NCBI GenBank assembly: GCA_014058105.1
Contig: JACGCM010002331.1
Location: 1,426,001 to 1,490,000 of the forward strand
From: Kingdonia uniflora
Lineage: Eukaryota; Streptophyta; Magnoliopsida; Ranunculales; Circaeasteraceae
Length of the DNA stretch: 64,000 nucleotides
Direction of reading: 5' to 3'
Part shown: piece after piece, positions 22,636 through 34,690 of the stretch
Layout of the letters: every line of letters begins with the position of its first letter
How positions within the stretch are numbered: the stretch's first letter is position 1
Translations under genes and position numbers: made by a program
Notes under the pieces: model-generated
Told to the model about the DNA's origin: nothing
Databases searched by the model: none
The model's input: the letters and a program-made list of their open reading frames with translations, nothing else

Positions 22636-23300
22636 AACCACAACAACATGATTGAGATTCATTAGATTAATAACTCTTGCAGATTCAAGCGGTGGAGAAT
22701 ATCAGAATGTTGTGATCTCACACCTCAAGATAAAGACGCCAAACTTCTTCCTCAGTTGAGCAATCGTCGGCTTAGGATTTCATTCGAAGATTGCGATATC
22801 AGTCATGTAAAATTTCTACATCATGATGTATTAGTAATAGTTCTCAAGATGAAGAAGTTTGTAATGCATACAATGATGATCAATACTGGAAGTAGCATTG
22901 AGATTCTTTTTTAGAGCACGATCGACCAGATGGGGTTTGCCGATCAAGTTATTCGAAGAGACAGTGATATAAGGGATTTAATGGTTCCAAAGAAGAACGA
23001 GTAGGCAAAATAATATTAACTATCACCATAGTACAAACCATAATCAGAAGGAAGTCAAAAGCTTGTTATTTCAGGATTATAGGCCGCTGTTGGATTCATA
23101 ACATGGATGCAATCGCTTTCACTTATCATCAAGCACTTCTCTTCAAACATAATGATATCATCTACGAATTCAAAGGAAGTCAAAAGCTTTCCAGATCTTT
23201 CAAGAATACCATCTTTGCAATTCTAGATACATCAGACAGATACGCTGCATAGTAATTATAGAAATCTGGTCACATCGATGATCAGCCTTTCATAGAAGAA
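22636..23300 (+). pseudogene. E1 gag end and aspartic protease
   Basis: Continues the E1 polyprotein after the E2 insertion. Blocks: QDKDAKLLPQLSNRRLRISF, FEDCDISHVKFLHHDVLVI, and the protease active-site region MHTMMINTGSSIEILF, followed by a stop where E5 reads Gln. The catalytic motif is NTG rather than DTG, the same Asp-to-Asn change as in E2 but in an unrelated family. Later pieces match the E5 protease ORF at 61702-62280 with frame changes. Confidence 0.78.
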
Positions 23301-25200
23301 CCTATTGAGTACATAAGCATTAATAGACCTAGCTGAGGTAATTTTATCGATACCAAACTAGTCCAACACGATAAGGATGCTCTCATTTACTTCTTATGAA
23401 TGAATAAAAACATTTTTGCCTGGACTTTTGAAGAGATGCCCAGGGTCGATCTATCAAAGGCATGTCATAGATTGATCACCAACATCAATGCTACGACGGT
23501 TATACAAAAGCAACGACGACACCCACCTCACCTTCGAGGTGAAGTCAACATTGAGATCGATAAATTGATTAAAGTGGGGTTCATTCGAGAAGCCAAGTAT
23601 CCAGATTGGATCTCCAACATCATCGCAGTTCCAAAGAAGAATGAAAAGGTCCAAGTTTGTATAGATTTTAATGATCTAAACAAACACATTCTGAAGGACA
23701 GTTTCTCACTTCCCATCATCCATTAAATTTTTGATTCTGCGGCAGGTCAAAAGCTCTTATCTATGATGGATACCGCTTCTGGTTTTAACCAGATACCTCT
23801 CTCGGAGGAGGTTCAGGAAAATACCACTGTAAGAGGACTTTACAGTTACAAAGTCATGGCTTTCAGACATAAGAATGCAGGGGCAACTTATCAATGGTTA
23901 ATGAAGACTATGTTCAAAGCACACCTTGGGAAAATTGCTAAAATCTACATCGATGATCTCCTATGCAAGAGCATACAGTCAAATGACCACATCGCAGATT
24001 TAACCACAATATTCAACATTCTACAATCTAATAGGATACGACAAAATCTGGATAACTGTTAATTCAGAGTACATTCAGGCAAGATCCTCGACCATCTCAT
24101 CAGCAAGAAAGGGATTGAGGCCGATCCAGATCAAATTTGAGCTCTTCTCAATATGCCATCTCCAAAAACAATAAAAGACATACAAAAACTTATCAGCAAG
24201 ATCGTTGCTATCAACCTATTAAATTATATATCTTCAGATCGCTGTCATTGGCTATTCTAACTACTCTGAGGTTGTAACAAACGAGGAAAAGTTTAGCCCA
24301 ATGAAGAGATTCAATGGACATTTGAATGTGAGTAAACTATTTTGGAACTCAAAACCTATCTAAGGAAGTCTTCTATCATGAGTACCCCGATAGATAACGA
24401 GGAACTAATTATCTACCTGGCAGTTACAAATACTTCCATCAGCTAGGTTATCATTCAACTTGAGAAGACGATCGAAAAGTCAGTATATTTTATCAGCAAA
24501 ACCCTCACTCTAACGGAAACGAGGTATTCTAAAATTGAGAAGCTCCTTCTAACTCTTGTTTGTACTTCAAAGAAGCTTAAGCACTACTTCTAAGCACATT
24601 CAGTCAAAGTCATGACGAACTACCCACTTCAGAAATTTATGTCCAAAAAAAACAAATCATGAAGAGTGCAGTAATGGTCAGTCAGTTTGGGAGAACATGA
24701 TATCAAGTTCGAACAACGACATTCAGAAAAAGGTCTGGCCGTTGCCAATTTTCTCATAGATTTTTCAATGGAGGATCCCGATTAGAAGAAGCACGATCCT
24801 GACCTTATAGAATGGATTACAAGGAAAGGGTGGAGACTTCTTATAGATGGTTCAGCAGGGCCTGCAGGGTTAGGAATTGGAATCGCACTGATTAACCCTT
24901 CCAACGACAGGATCAAAAAATCAATCCACTTGGATTTCAAAGCCTCTGATAATGTCACAGAATATGAAGCCCTCATTCATGGACTTGATCTCGCACTTGA
25001 GCTTTTCGTCCTGGAGCTCTGTATTTACATAGATTCTTTACATATCATCTACCATTACTCAGAACAGAACAAGAATAATGGTAAGATGATCAAATATACA
25101 ACCCTCGTTGCCGACATGATGAGCTAATTTGTGAAAGTAGCTCTCAACTCTCTTTCTCAAGGTGAAAACCGACACGCCGATTCTTTGGCTTCTTTAGCTA
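23301..25200 (+). pseudogene. E1 reverse transcriptase-RNase H
   Basis: RT blocks: NIFAWTFEEMPRVDLSKACH, IDKLIKVGFIREAKYPDW, VPKKNEKVQVCIDFNDLN (23400-23726), then MMDTASGFNQIPL and the active site KIYIDDLLCKSIQ with both Asp (23763-24062). The thumb and connection follow with stops (KKGIEADPDQI, YFISKTLTLTETRYSKIEK). RNase H at about 24835-25130 keeps Asp in LLIDGSAGPAG, Glu in VTEYEALIHGLDLAL and Asp in IYIDSLH. It copies element RNA into DNA. At least eight stops and frameshifts disable it, although the catalytic residues themselves remain. Confidence 0.87.
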
Positions 25201-26549
25201 GAGTCTAGGGTACAGAAGCCATATATCTTTAGATCAAAGTAATATTGACCCCCAATATTGATCTCTATTCTGTATGCACGATCAATACTGGGGGCGATGA
25301 AGAGGAGAACGACGATTGGCAAAAACCTTTTATCGCCTATCTTGGCCCAAATAACTAATATAAAGGGCCCCTTCCAGCAGATCAAAAAGAGTACCAACAG
25401 TTGATCAAAAACTCAAAGCGTTACACAGTTCAAAATGGTTGTCTCTATTCTCGCTTAGTCACAGGGCCTTATATCAAGTACCTCTCACAAAAAAAAGTAG
25501 GTGGAATACTCAAGGATTTACATGAAGGAACTTGTGGTTCCTATGCCAAAGGTTGATCGCTTGCTAACAAAGTAATTACCCAAGGAGTATTCTGGCTAGG
25601 AATGGATAAGCAAGCATAAGAGTACTCACACAAATGGGATACATGTCAATGACATGGATACATGATCCACGCCCCTGCCGTCAAACTACATGCAAGTAAG
25701 GTGTTCTGGCCATTCAATCGGTGGGCCTCGATCTTGTCGGAGAATTTTATAATACTTAAAGTAACCGACGATTCCTACTGATAGCAATAGATTATTTTAC
25801 AAAATGGGTAGAAGCAGTCCCACTCTATTGAGCTAAAGAAGAAGAGGTCATCTCTTTTTATCAAGGAACATATCATCACACGGTTTGGATGCTCACAATT
25901 CGTTGGTGAAAAGGTCGTAGCATTCCTCAATAAACTCAGTATCATTCATTCCCCATCCAGCCCATACTACCTTTAAGGTAATGGCCAAGTCGTAATCACC
26001 AACAAAATCAAAGTGGATGGACTCAAGAAAAAGCTTCAATCACAGAAAAAAGAAAATTTGATTCGAGAACTTCCTCACGTCTTATGGGCATACCGTACCA
26101 CTCTACGTCAATCAAGCGACTGTACCCCCTTTCTCCTCGCTTATGGTACAGAAGCCATCATTCCAACAGAATACAACCATCCCATTAGTGATCACAAGCT
26201 TACAGACGAAGAAAATGAGTTTGAATTGGCCTGTAATATAAACTTGATTGATGAATCTAGGGAACTCGCTATTGCCAACCTAGGACGATATCAACATATG
26301 CTTGCTAGTTCGTACAATTGAAGTGTTAGAAGCCTTGAGTTCCAAGTCGACGATCTCGTCCTCAGAGAGATCCCACAATAATGAAAAGAAGCACATGCCG
26401 AGAAACTGACATAAAATTGGGAAGGTCCATTTTTCATTATTGGTCGAACTAGTCAGGGATCATACTATCTCATGACGGAGCAAGGAGTTTGTATCCCAAA
26501 TCCATGGAATATGAGGCGACTCAAACAATACTATCATTTAAGTCCCTAG
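25201..26549 (+). pseudogene. E1 integrase
   Basis: Recognisable parts: the zinc-binding region with decayed CxxC (about 25500-25660), LDLVGEFYNT with the first catalytic Asp, IDYFTKWVEAVPLY, then a deletion of about 27 bases at about 25890 that removes the HLIRxDNGS motif with the second Asp (compare E4 near 54958), then QFVGEKVVAFLNKLSIIHS. The Glu codon of NGQ(A)E is Val (NGQVVITNK). After it comes a long clean block, LPHVLWAYRTTLRQSSDCTP and AYGTEAIIPTEYNH (26013-26321), and a C-terminal piece ending YYHLSP at 26549. Two of three catalytic residues are lost. Confidence 0.85.
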
Positions 26550-26689
26550 TTTCTCTAATTCAATTCTCGTTCTTTCCATTCCAAAAGTAAGATTTCAATC
26601 TCTATATAGTGTACATTCTATTCTACTCAATGAAAACTTCCAAGTTTTTTCCCATATTATTTTCTACTTACGTAGACTCTACTAAATCT

Positions 26690-27070
26690 CGTAGATTAAA
26701 ACAAAGGTAGCAAAGGTAATACTAACTTTCAATCGCCCATCTAAGCAGAATAAAATAAAGGTAATACTAGCTTCCAATCGACCTCTGTACACAAATTAAA
26801 GTAAAGGTAATACTAGCTTTCAGCCGCCTATCGAAATAGATAAAAGTAAATGTAATATTAGCTTTTAATCGACCTCTATATATAGATTGAAGCAAAGGCA
26901 ATACTAGCTTTCAATCAACCTCTATACATAGATTAAAACAAAGGTAATACTCGCTTTTAATCACCTATCTATACATATATCTGCGATTAAAACAAAGGTA
27001 ATACTAGTTTTCAATTAAAGATCTTTAACAGATATAAGATAAAGTAAAGGTAAAACTAGCTTTCATCTCT
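26690..27070 (+). repeat. Roughly 44-bp tandem array after E1 pol
   Basis: About eight diverged copies of a unit containing AAAGGTAATACTAGCTTTCAA, C.ACCTCTATA and ATAGATTAAA. The spacing varies between about 43 and 60 bases because of indels. The same array, inverted, follows the E4 pol at 53740-54165. Confidence 0.85.
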
Positions 27071-30000
27071 CAATATGTCTGCAACTGCAGGTTATTTCTA
27101 CAGGTTACTTCTACAAGCCACTTCTAAAGGTTCTTTTCTGCTGATGGGAGGTCAGCTGCGCCTTCCCCTATAATTGGAGGACGTTTAGCCATAAAATCTG
27201 GAGCTCGAGCAACTACAATAATCCTACCTTATTTTACCAATTCAGCTGGTCGAGAACCTAGCTCTATTTCTACAACATTCATATAATTTCTTTGATTTAT
27301 ATCGGCCTTACAAATACATCCTAGGGATGACAGACAATCGTGGAAGGTATCTCTCTCAAACTCAAGCCTTCTTACTTCCTCTACGAAATGGGCAATTACA
27401 GTCATTAGTTCCTATGGGCAAAATATTTCTTGGACAGAAGAGTTTCGATCAAGCATAACTATCTTATAAAAATGTGTTTATAATCCCTGGAGATAATCTT
27501 TCAAATTTTTGTACCGTTGTCTTTCCATTCCATGTGTTTATTTGCGTGTGACATAATCTCATGGTGCTCCTTCATCTTCTTCATACCTTTATCCAACTTT
27601 GCCCTGCTTACCATCTTCAACTCTGTCAAGTCAGCACGAAGTTCCTCCAGCTCCCTATCATTCCCTTCATTTCCACCAGCAGGTGCCTTCTTCAATAAAT
27701 CATCCTTCTACCTCAACAACTTGTCCTTCCCCCTGATCACCCCGTTTAACTCTTGTTATCTGCGAAGAGTGATATCTAACTTATCTTGGCTCACCCTTAA
27801 ACATTCATTTCCTCTCTACACATGACCCTGAATTTGAACTACATCCACCTCCAGCTCTTTAACTCGAGCTGATAGGTCAACTACGCCCCCTTTTACAATA
27901 GAGACCCCAACATCGTCTTTTTTCTTTTTTGACTGCTCTCTAGCCTCGGCTTTCTTGACACGCAAATTGGCCATAGTTAAATCTACCTTCAATTGGGCCA
28001 CCCTCTCATTGAATTCATCATATTGTCTTTGAACCATCCAAAAATCCATATCATTAGTAGACAAGGCCTCACTCAATTGATCAGCCACACTTCAAACTGG
28101 GGAAAATTAGCTTGAGCTTTTCCAAGCTCGTTATCTTTTCTAGTCACTTCACTCCTCAACTCTACAGCAGGACTTGCAGAATTGGCCAAATTAGCTTGAG
28201 CTTTCTCAAGCTTGTCTATTTTCCTGGTCATTTGACCCTTCAAACTGGCCATGGAATCTTGTAATGATTTTTCAAACACTTTTAGCGACAAAATACGATA
28301 ACGAGCCATGTCAGGCTCTTTACTTTTCACCATCAATGCATCATTCTAGATTTTTAGCTTCGCTACCCCATCCTTCGCCTCCGCGAGCTCTTTTTGCACT
28401 TTTTCTATTTCATTATCTTTCACCTCGATCTGCTGACTCAAGTCACAAATAGTTTTTGTCACCTCGGCAAACTGGATCTGTACTTTGACATGTTGATCCT
28501 CCCTATCTTCAGATGCCTATCTAATCTGATCAAACTTTGTCCTAAACTCATAGTTATATTAGAGCGTTTGTTGTTCTCTCGAGCGAATAGTCTCCAATTC
28601 GACCTACATCATAGATACAATATATCAAGCTTGATTCAACATCACTACACAAATACAGTCAATCATAATATATGTGACATTTAAAGTTCTAATAAATTTC
28701 AATTTTCTGACATTCTACTATTGAGAGACTGCTTCAAAACTTAAGATCAAAGTATGATCTCAGTTCGATGAGAATAACATCAAAATCCAATTTCAAGGTA
28801 CACATTTTCTATGTTCAGAATTTTCTAAACACTTTGGTATTATCTGGGCACGCTTGATTACCATCGCCCCTAAAACTTCTAACACATTTAAGATCAATTT
28901 CTATTTTTCTAATTTTTACTTTATAGCTCTAAAGTAATGTAGCATACAAGTCAAATATTTATTGCTCTTCTCTAACCTGTATCTCCGCTTGCAAAATCAA
29001 TAAGGACGCTGAGTCGTCTTTTTCCTTAGCAAGTTCATTCTCTAATTCCTCAATTCTGAGGCGCATATCCTTAAGTTCCTACAAACAATGTTTATAAACA
29101 TTTCTTAGCCTATCCGAAATTTATTCTACAGAGAAATATTCAATACACTTACAATTTTCAAATGTCACAAAAATACACAGCCAAACTACAACAACTTTAC
29201 TCTACCTTCTCTTTGTCCTCCCCCCGATTATCTAAATCAGTCTGGGGAGATACCGAATCAATCCCTATTACCACACCATCAGCAGGATCCTCCTCTTCCC
29301 CTTTATCCTCTTCAACATAAGTACCAGCCATAATAACTTTAATGTTAGCTTTCTAGTACCCCACTACAAAAAGTTAGCGCCTAAGTTTGTCGCGTTGAAC
29401 TACGACATCATCCAGGTTTGTTTGCGCCTCCTTAGTCAGCTCGCCAATCAACACCTTGTGCGCAGGCTTCCCAGCAACCAATCTCCCTACCTCAAGAGCC
29501 AAGTCAGACTTAAGTTAAGCCACCCTCTTTTTAAGCTCAACCTTCATACTTTCGAGATCAGTTTTCCCTCATCGATCCTGAGGCAGATCCCCTTAAAAAA
29601 ATGAACAGTCAATACAAAAAAGTCAAATACATTTTTAGTTCAAATCCAAATGTAAAATTATGAAATTAAAAAGTCATCAACTTACCATTTTGCTCCACTC
29701 CATCTGTGTAGAGGTGCTCAGCTCCTCAACACCCTTTCAAGCTGCCAGCCTCACCCTGTTCTTTACAGCTCGCAACTCTTCTTCCTCAGTAGGTCAGCTC
29801 TCTACGACCTTCATCCCTATCACTTTAGCAGGAGTATCTGCACTCCACTTTTTGTATCCCCCATGACCTCACCACTCCCCATGGATCCAGAGGCCAAACT
29901 ACACTTCCAGTTTTCATTTTTGGGAATTTAAGAGGTAGCTTGCTCGATGTGGTCTCTTCGGACACATCCCCAAAATCTATATCAGACGCCCTCGTTAAAA

Positions 30001-31205
30001 TCGGACGCTTTTCCCCATCCGCTCCTATCTTCTAACTGGCTCCAACCCCTATCATTAGTCTCTTCTCCCGATGCTTTTAAATCTTCTCAGACCTACTGTT
30101 TGATCTTTTATTTCTATTGATACCGAGCTCTTTTAGAATGATTTTGTGCCCAACCCCTTCTCGAGCAGTAATATCTAACAGTAACTCCTTCCTTGTCACC
30201 TTCGACCGAGGACCTGCACAACAAATACAACATATTGTCAAGCAACAAAACAACCTTCAATTATAGCAGTTCGATATTATACACTATTACTTACTTTTCT
30301 TCAGAGTTCTATACTAAAGTTTCATTGGTTCTTCATCCTCTCTCTGAAGGCAATCATCTTTCACCCATATTATATTATCATTCAAAACTCGACATGTTGT
30401 ATTCAGATCGAAGAAAAGCGGCCGAGACGAGGTTGAACATAAATACGCACCCCTAGATGTGGCATAATATTTCACAGCGTAGTACTGCAAAATGTCCTTA
30501 GGAGTTATTCTCCTCTCTACTCCATTCTCTTCCCACAATCTATTCAAAGCCTCATAAGCATTGGTAACCTCCCACATGTTCCTATTCAGTTGGGTAGGTC
30601 AAGCCCCAATGGCATACATTATACCTTTAGCCAGATTGCTAAGCGGTAAACTCAGTACATATTCTAACTGATAGAAATCTTTGACCAGGTCGCCTTGGAC
30701 ATTCACATCAAAATACATAGGCGAGATCGACTCATCCACTCCCATATTTGATTTCTCTTTTTCTAAATCGGGCAACAAAAAAGAAATGTTCATCCTCAGA
30801 TGATACAGTACAACTTCTAAACTGCCTACAAGCATGTTCTACAACGTTGCCCCATTTCCTACCTACAATGGCTTTAGATTTACAAAACTCTCTAAGCATA
30901 TCGGAGTTTAGAGGGTATGATACCAATTTACCTGGGAAATCTAGAAATTGAATAAGTACTACTTCGTCCTCCCCCTTAAATTCTATATTTACAGATTTTA
31001 TGATCTCAGGCTCAATCGTACGACCAGAGGTCGACGTCTCCATATCAATTGAAGTCTCCATCTCAATAATAAGCTTAAGAATGAGATTTGATTCTATAAC
31101 AGATATTCCCCATGCTTGACCTACATACAGGTCCAGGTATTTTATCATTATCTTTAATCTATACACATCCATGCACACATCTACCACACATACATCATAC
31201 ATATA
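27071..31205 (-). pseudogene. E1 antisense unit 3: multi-exon coiled-coil gene
   Basis: It is read opposite to E1 gag-pol and collinear with E4 49711-53642. N-terminal part (about 31070-30314): METSIDMETSTSGRTIEPE, LREFCKSKAIVGRKWGNVVE, PLSNLAKGIMYAIGA, NRNMWEVTNAYEALNRLW, RRITPKDILQYYAVKYY and NDNIIWVKDDCLQREDEE; this looks like the PF04195-type plant transposon protein family. Then basic/acidic linker exons (about 30180-29590) and a long coiled coil spread over small exons (29580-27500; e.g. ELRSEVTRKDNELGKAQAN, LTELKMVSRAKLDKG). Stops are scattered. The intact TATA word present in E4 is degraded here (ATATTAATAATAG near 31540). Role unknown; perhaps regulatory or structural for the element. 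Confidence 0.65.
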
Positions 31206-31893
31206 CGCCTATCATGCATATATATTTTTTTACACAAAAAATCAAGTAAACTTTTATAAAATTACTATAAACAGTAATTTTTCAAAATTTCAAACCCACA
31301 TTCACAAAATCATAAATAATTTAATAACCTTCAACGTTCGAATATGAATCTAAGGCAGCGCCAAATCCTTCCTTCACAACGCTGTTGTACAACCACCGTC
31401 TTGACTCTGTCTTCACAACTTTTTCTCACATTGAGCGATGACTGTTCTCGTTTAATCTCTTACGTTAATCTTTACAATTTTTTCTCTTTTTTCTCCTACT
31501 GTTCTTCTATTTTTCATAAGTCGTTAAACGTTTGAATGAGGAAGATGAGCTATTATTAATATTTTTTTCTCTCTAACTGCTGGCAGTTATTGGGAATCGC
31601 ACAAGCTGCCCTTGGTTTTGGAACCAAGGCATCCCTTCCACAATTAATATCATATGTTTTACACCTTTTCGGTGAAAATACCTTCCCATCATTACCGCGA
31701 GTCCTATATTTTAATTTATTTCCATCTCTACTACCCAAATTTCTCTCTTTGACTTTCCCACGCTCATGATGACTCAACACTTGTACACAATTGATCTTTC
31801 CCTATAAATTACACAAGAGACAAAAATCAAAGCTCATCTGCGTTTTCTATTCCTACTTCTGCTTCTTATAGAAATGCTGACATCATTTCCAAC
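31206..31893 (-). other. E1 leader region of antisense unit 3
   Basis: Non-coding DNA that matches E4 48840-49430 in inverted orientation (shared AGAAATGCTGACATCATTTCC / GTCTCTTG / CCCACGCTCATGATGACTCA). It would be the upstream region of antisense unit 3. E3 inserted at its far end. Confidence 0.6.
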
Positions 31894-31898
31894 GCTAT
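31894..31898. repeat. E3 target-site duplication, left copy (GCTAT)
   Basis: GCTAT before the E3 low-coordinate LTR pairs with ACTAT after its other LTR at 39763-39767. Comparison with the uninterrupted copy in E4 supports an insertion at this site. Confidence 0.72.
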
Positions 31899-32388
31899 TG
31901 TAGTAGCGTGTTTTTCGGGAGGAAAATATTCGCCAATACTTGTTCGTAAGGATTGCATAATAAAGAGCAAACAACCAAGATTTTACGAGGAAAACTCAGC
32001 AGAAACTGAGAAAACCACGACCTCAATGAGGATTTGATGTAAAATATAGTAGATACTAGTTATTACATGTTTTCTGAGTGTTGATTGTGTTTAGGATAGA
32101 GAAATATAAGACTTACAGTCCTTTAGAACCTATTCTCTGCCTGTATTTATAGTATATACAGGCAGTTTACAAAAAGAAAGAAAAAGTCTCCTATTCTGGG
32201 GGTAGTGGGCAAACTTTGCGAATCTCTAGCAGCTATTCATGACCGGGCTTCAACGACTACGTTTGGTAAGTCGAGAACTTATAGAATCTTCTAAAATATT
32301 GAGTTATCTTCGACTATTGGATAATGAGCTATCTTCGACTATAGGATGTTGGTTTATTCTTATCGAATCTGGAGAATATGATACTACA
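31899..32388 (-). repeat. E3 3' LTR
   Basis: On the plus strand it starts TGTAGTAGCG and ends GATACTACA; on the element strand it starts TGTAGTATC. It matches 39272-39762. The adjacent PPT, GAGAATGGGGTAA on the minus strand, is at about 32389-32403. It contains a perfect inverted repeat holding the TATA box (32137-32165). Confidence 0.92.
32137..32165 (-). promoter_or_regulatory. E3 LTR TATA box inside a hairpin
   Basis: CTGCCTGTAT and ATACAGGCAG are exact inverse complements separated by nine bases. On the element strand the loop and stem edge read TACTATAAATAC, a good TATA box. The same 29 bases are unchanged in the other LTR at 39511-39539. Confidence 0.7.
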
Positions 32389-32403
32389 ATTACCCCATTC
32401 TCG

Positions 32404-33180
32404 ACAGAAGTACTTGGAGTTGTGTAGAAAAGAAAACTGGAAGCGAAAGAGGTTCCTGAATATTCACAGAAGTCAACATATGTCATTACCGAGGTCAAGG
32501 TGAACTGTATCTTGTCAAGTTAGTTTTCGAGGCATAATTAATGTTGTTCATTGAATGTAGGGTGAGGAAGTTGGGTATAAATTGGAGGTTTTAGAAGGTG
32601 GGATGGTGCCGTTTTATTGAGTGATGCCACCCCAAGTATGGTGGATGATGCGTTCTGGGGAATTATCTAATGGGGAGTTGCCCGAAGGTATCTTTAATGA
32701 AGAAAAATCTCTGTCTGAAATGTTAAATCTTACCTAAAGAATACTGTTTTAATTAAAAGTTTGTAACAAATGGTCAGTGGGGCCGAGAACATTTAAATTT
32801 TGTGTGTGCGAAGGATTTTGGTATTTGCTTAAATAGTTTGTTAAATAACTATTTTGCATGTGTAAATAAGTTGAAGTAGTAGATGTGATAAAGTGACAGT
32901 AGGTCGAGCAGATAAGTAAAGAATGCTTGTGTGCTCGAAATGTGAAAGATGACCAATAAATTGCAAGTAAGGAGTACCAAATGTTTATCCAGAGATAGGT
33001 ATCTGGATTTAGATTCTGAGAAGAACAAGAGATTATTTGAGATTGTTCGGCAAGTAAAGAGTGAGAAGTGAACTATCCTGTAATTAGATAGTGGTTGCGT
33101 GAAGTTTAGATAGGTTTTAGGATACTTGTGTAAGCAAGAACCTAAAAACAAATCAGGATAGTAAAGATTTATTTTGTTTT
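32404..33180 (-). other. E3 unique region between tandem array and PPT
   Basis: About 780 bases without recognisable coding capacity on either strand. In E1, E2 and E4 this position holds antisense genes; here I find none. Confidence 0.5.
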
Positions 33181-33600
33181 TGGCATACTTGGCAAGTATT
33201 GATTGAGAGAAAATGAAGTAGTAAAGAGATCATTTGTCAGATATATACTTGAGAAGTATAGATCGAGAATAAATTGAGGTAGAAAGAGATCGTTTGTCAG
33301 ATAAATACTTTAGAAGTATAGATCGCGAACAAATCAAAGTAGAAAGAGATCATTTGTCAGATAGATAATTGAAAAGTATAGATCGAGAACAAATTAAAGT
33401 AGAAAGAGATCGTTTGTCAGATATATACTTGAGAAGTATAGATCGAGAATAAATTAAAGTAGAAAGACATCGTTTGTCAGATAGATACTTGAAAACTATA
33501 GATCAAGAACAAATTGAAGTAGAATGAGATCATTTGTCAGATCTATACGTAAAAAGTATAGATCAAGGACAAATCGAATTAGTAAAGAAGTCAATGATAA
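33181..33600 (-). repeat. 60-bp tandem array after E3 pol
   Basis: CATTTGTCAG or CGTTTGTCAG ends at 33240, 33300, 33360, 33420, 33480 and 33540, an exact 60-base period, with a partial copy on each side, about seven in all. Each unit contains ATACTTGAGAAGTATAGATC, itself partly palindromic, and ACAAATTAAAGTAGAAAGA. Confidence 0.95.
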
Positions 33601-33649
33601 AGCAAATTTTTATTTGATCCGAGGAAAATGATTACAGTGTATTATCTGT

Positions 33650-34690
33650 AAAAGAGTTTGAGTTGAGCAGTGTTCCATGAGTACTTAAGCTGATCTTCGT
33701 CTTCAGTCATGAGCCAATAAGTTCCGCTATCTGTTTTGTTGCATACAATGTAGGGTCCCTCCCAATTTTTTGATAAATTTCTATAATTCTTAAGTCGAGT
33801 ATGATCCTATATTCGTCGTAGGACAAGGTTTCCAATATCGAATTTCCATTCTCAAACTTTTTTGATGTATACTTTTTTCAATGTATCATGGTAACGTCCC
33901 AAATTTATAATGGCTTTATCCATGGTTTCCTCGATCCAATTGAGGTTGCAAAGGAGACTGAGTTTATTGCCTTTATCTGAAATTTTGCGTCGAGTACTTG
34001 GGAAATCGAAGTCTGAGGGTATGACTGCTTCAGTACCGAAAGCCATCATGAATGGAGCCCTGTTGAGACTTGAGGAGTGGTGCGGTAAGCCCATAATATA
34101 CTGAGCAGTTCGTCGACCCATCTGCCTTTCATATCGTCGAGGCGCTTACGTAAGCCAGATTTAATGCTTTTGTTGATTACTTTAGCTTGTCCATTTCCTT
34201 AAGGGTAATATGGTGTAGAAGTTGTCAATTGAATATTGTATTTATGAAGGAAAGCAAGGACTTTAGTGCTGATGAATTGTTTACCATTATCAGAACGGAT
34301 CATTTACAGACAACCAAACCGGGTAATGATGTGCTCCCAAAGGAACTTGATGACCTCATTCTCATCAGTATGGCATAGAGGAATTGCTTTGACCCACTTG
34401 GTGAAGTAATCAATGGCAACTAAGACGAACCTTCTATTTCCTGATGCTGGATGGAAGGGGCCAATGATATCGATTCCCCATCGTTTAATTGATCAAAGAA
34501 CATTGCTAACATGTAAGTCGAGGGCTGGGCTTTTGATGTCCTGAGCGTGGTTTTGGCATTTGTTGCATTTACGAACAAAGTCTTCACAATCTTGCCTCAT
34601 CTTAGGCTAATAGAGTCCTTGTGTAAATGCACGTTGGGCCAGTGATCTTCTGGAAACATGTACACTGCAGATACCTTAGTAAAGTTCTCG
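33650..34690 (-). pseudogene. E3 integrase
   Basis: Minus strand, in order: the zinc-binding CxxC (VRKCNKCQNHAQDIKSPALD) at about 34590-34530; the core with Asp in RWGIDIIGPF; IDYFTKWVKAIPLCHTDE; Asp in MIRSDNGKQF; then NGQAKVINK, where the catalytic Glu is Lys; RWVDELLSILWAYRTTP; the block at 34121-33852 (FGTEAVIPSDFDFPSTRR, LNWIEETMDKAIINLGRY); and a C-terminal domain with LVLRRI and NWEGPYIVCNKTDSGTYWL ending near 33650. Stops interrupt at three or more places. It would join element DNA to the genome; Glu-to-Lys alone should inactivate it. Confidence 0.87.

Noticed and set aside
33181..33600. CRISPR-like regular array
   Set aside because: The whole 60-bp unit is repeated, with no variable spacers, and it lies inside a plant retrotransposon.
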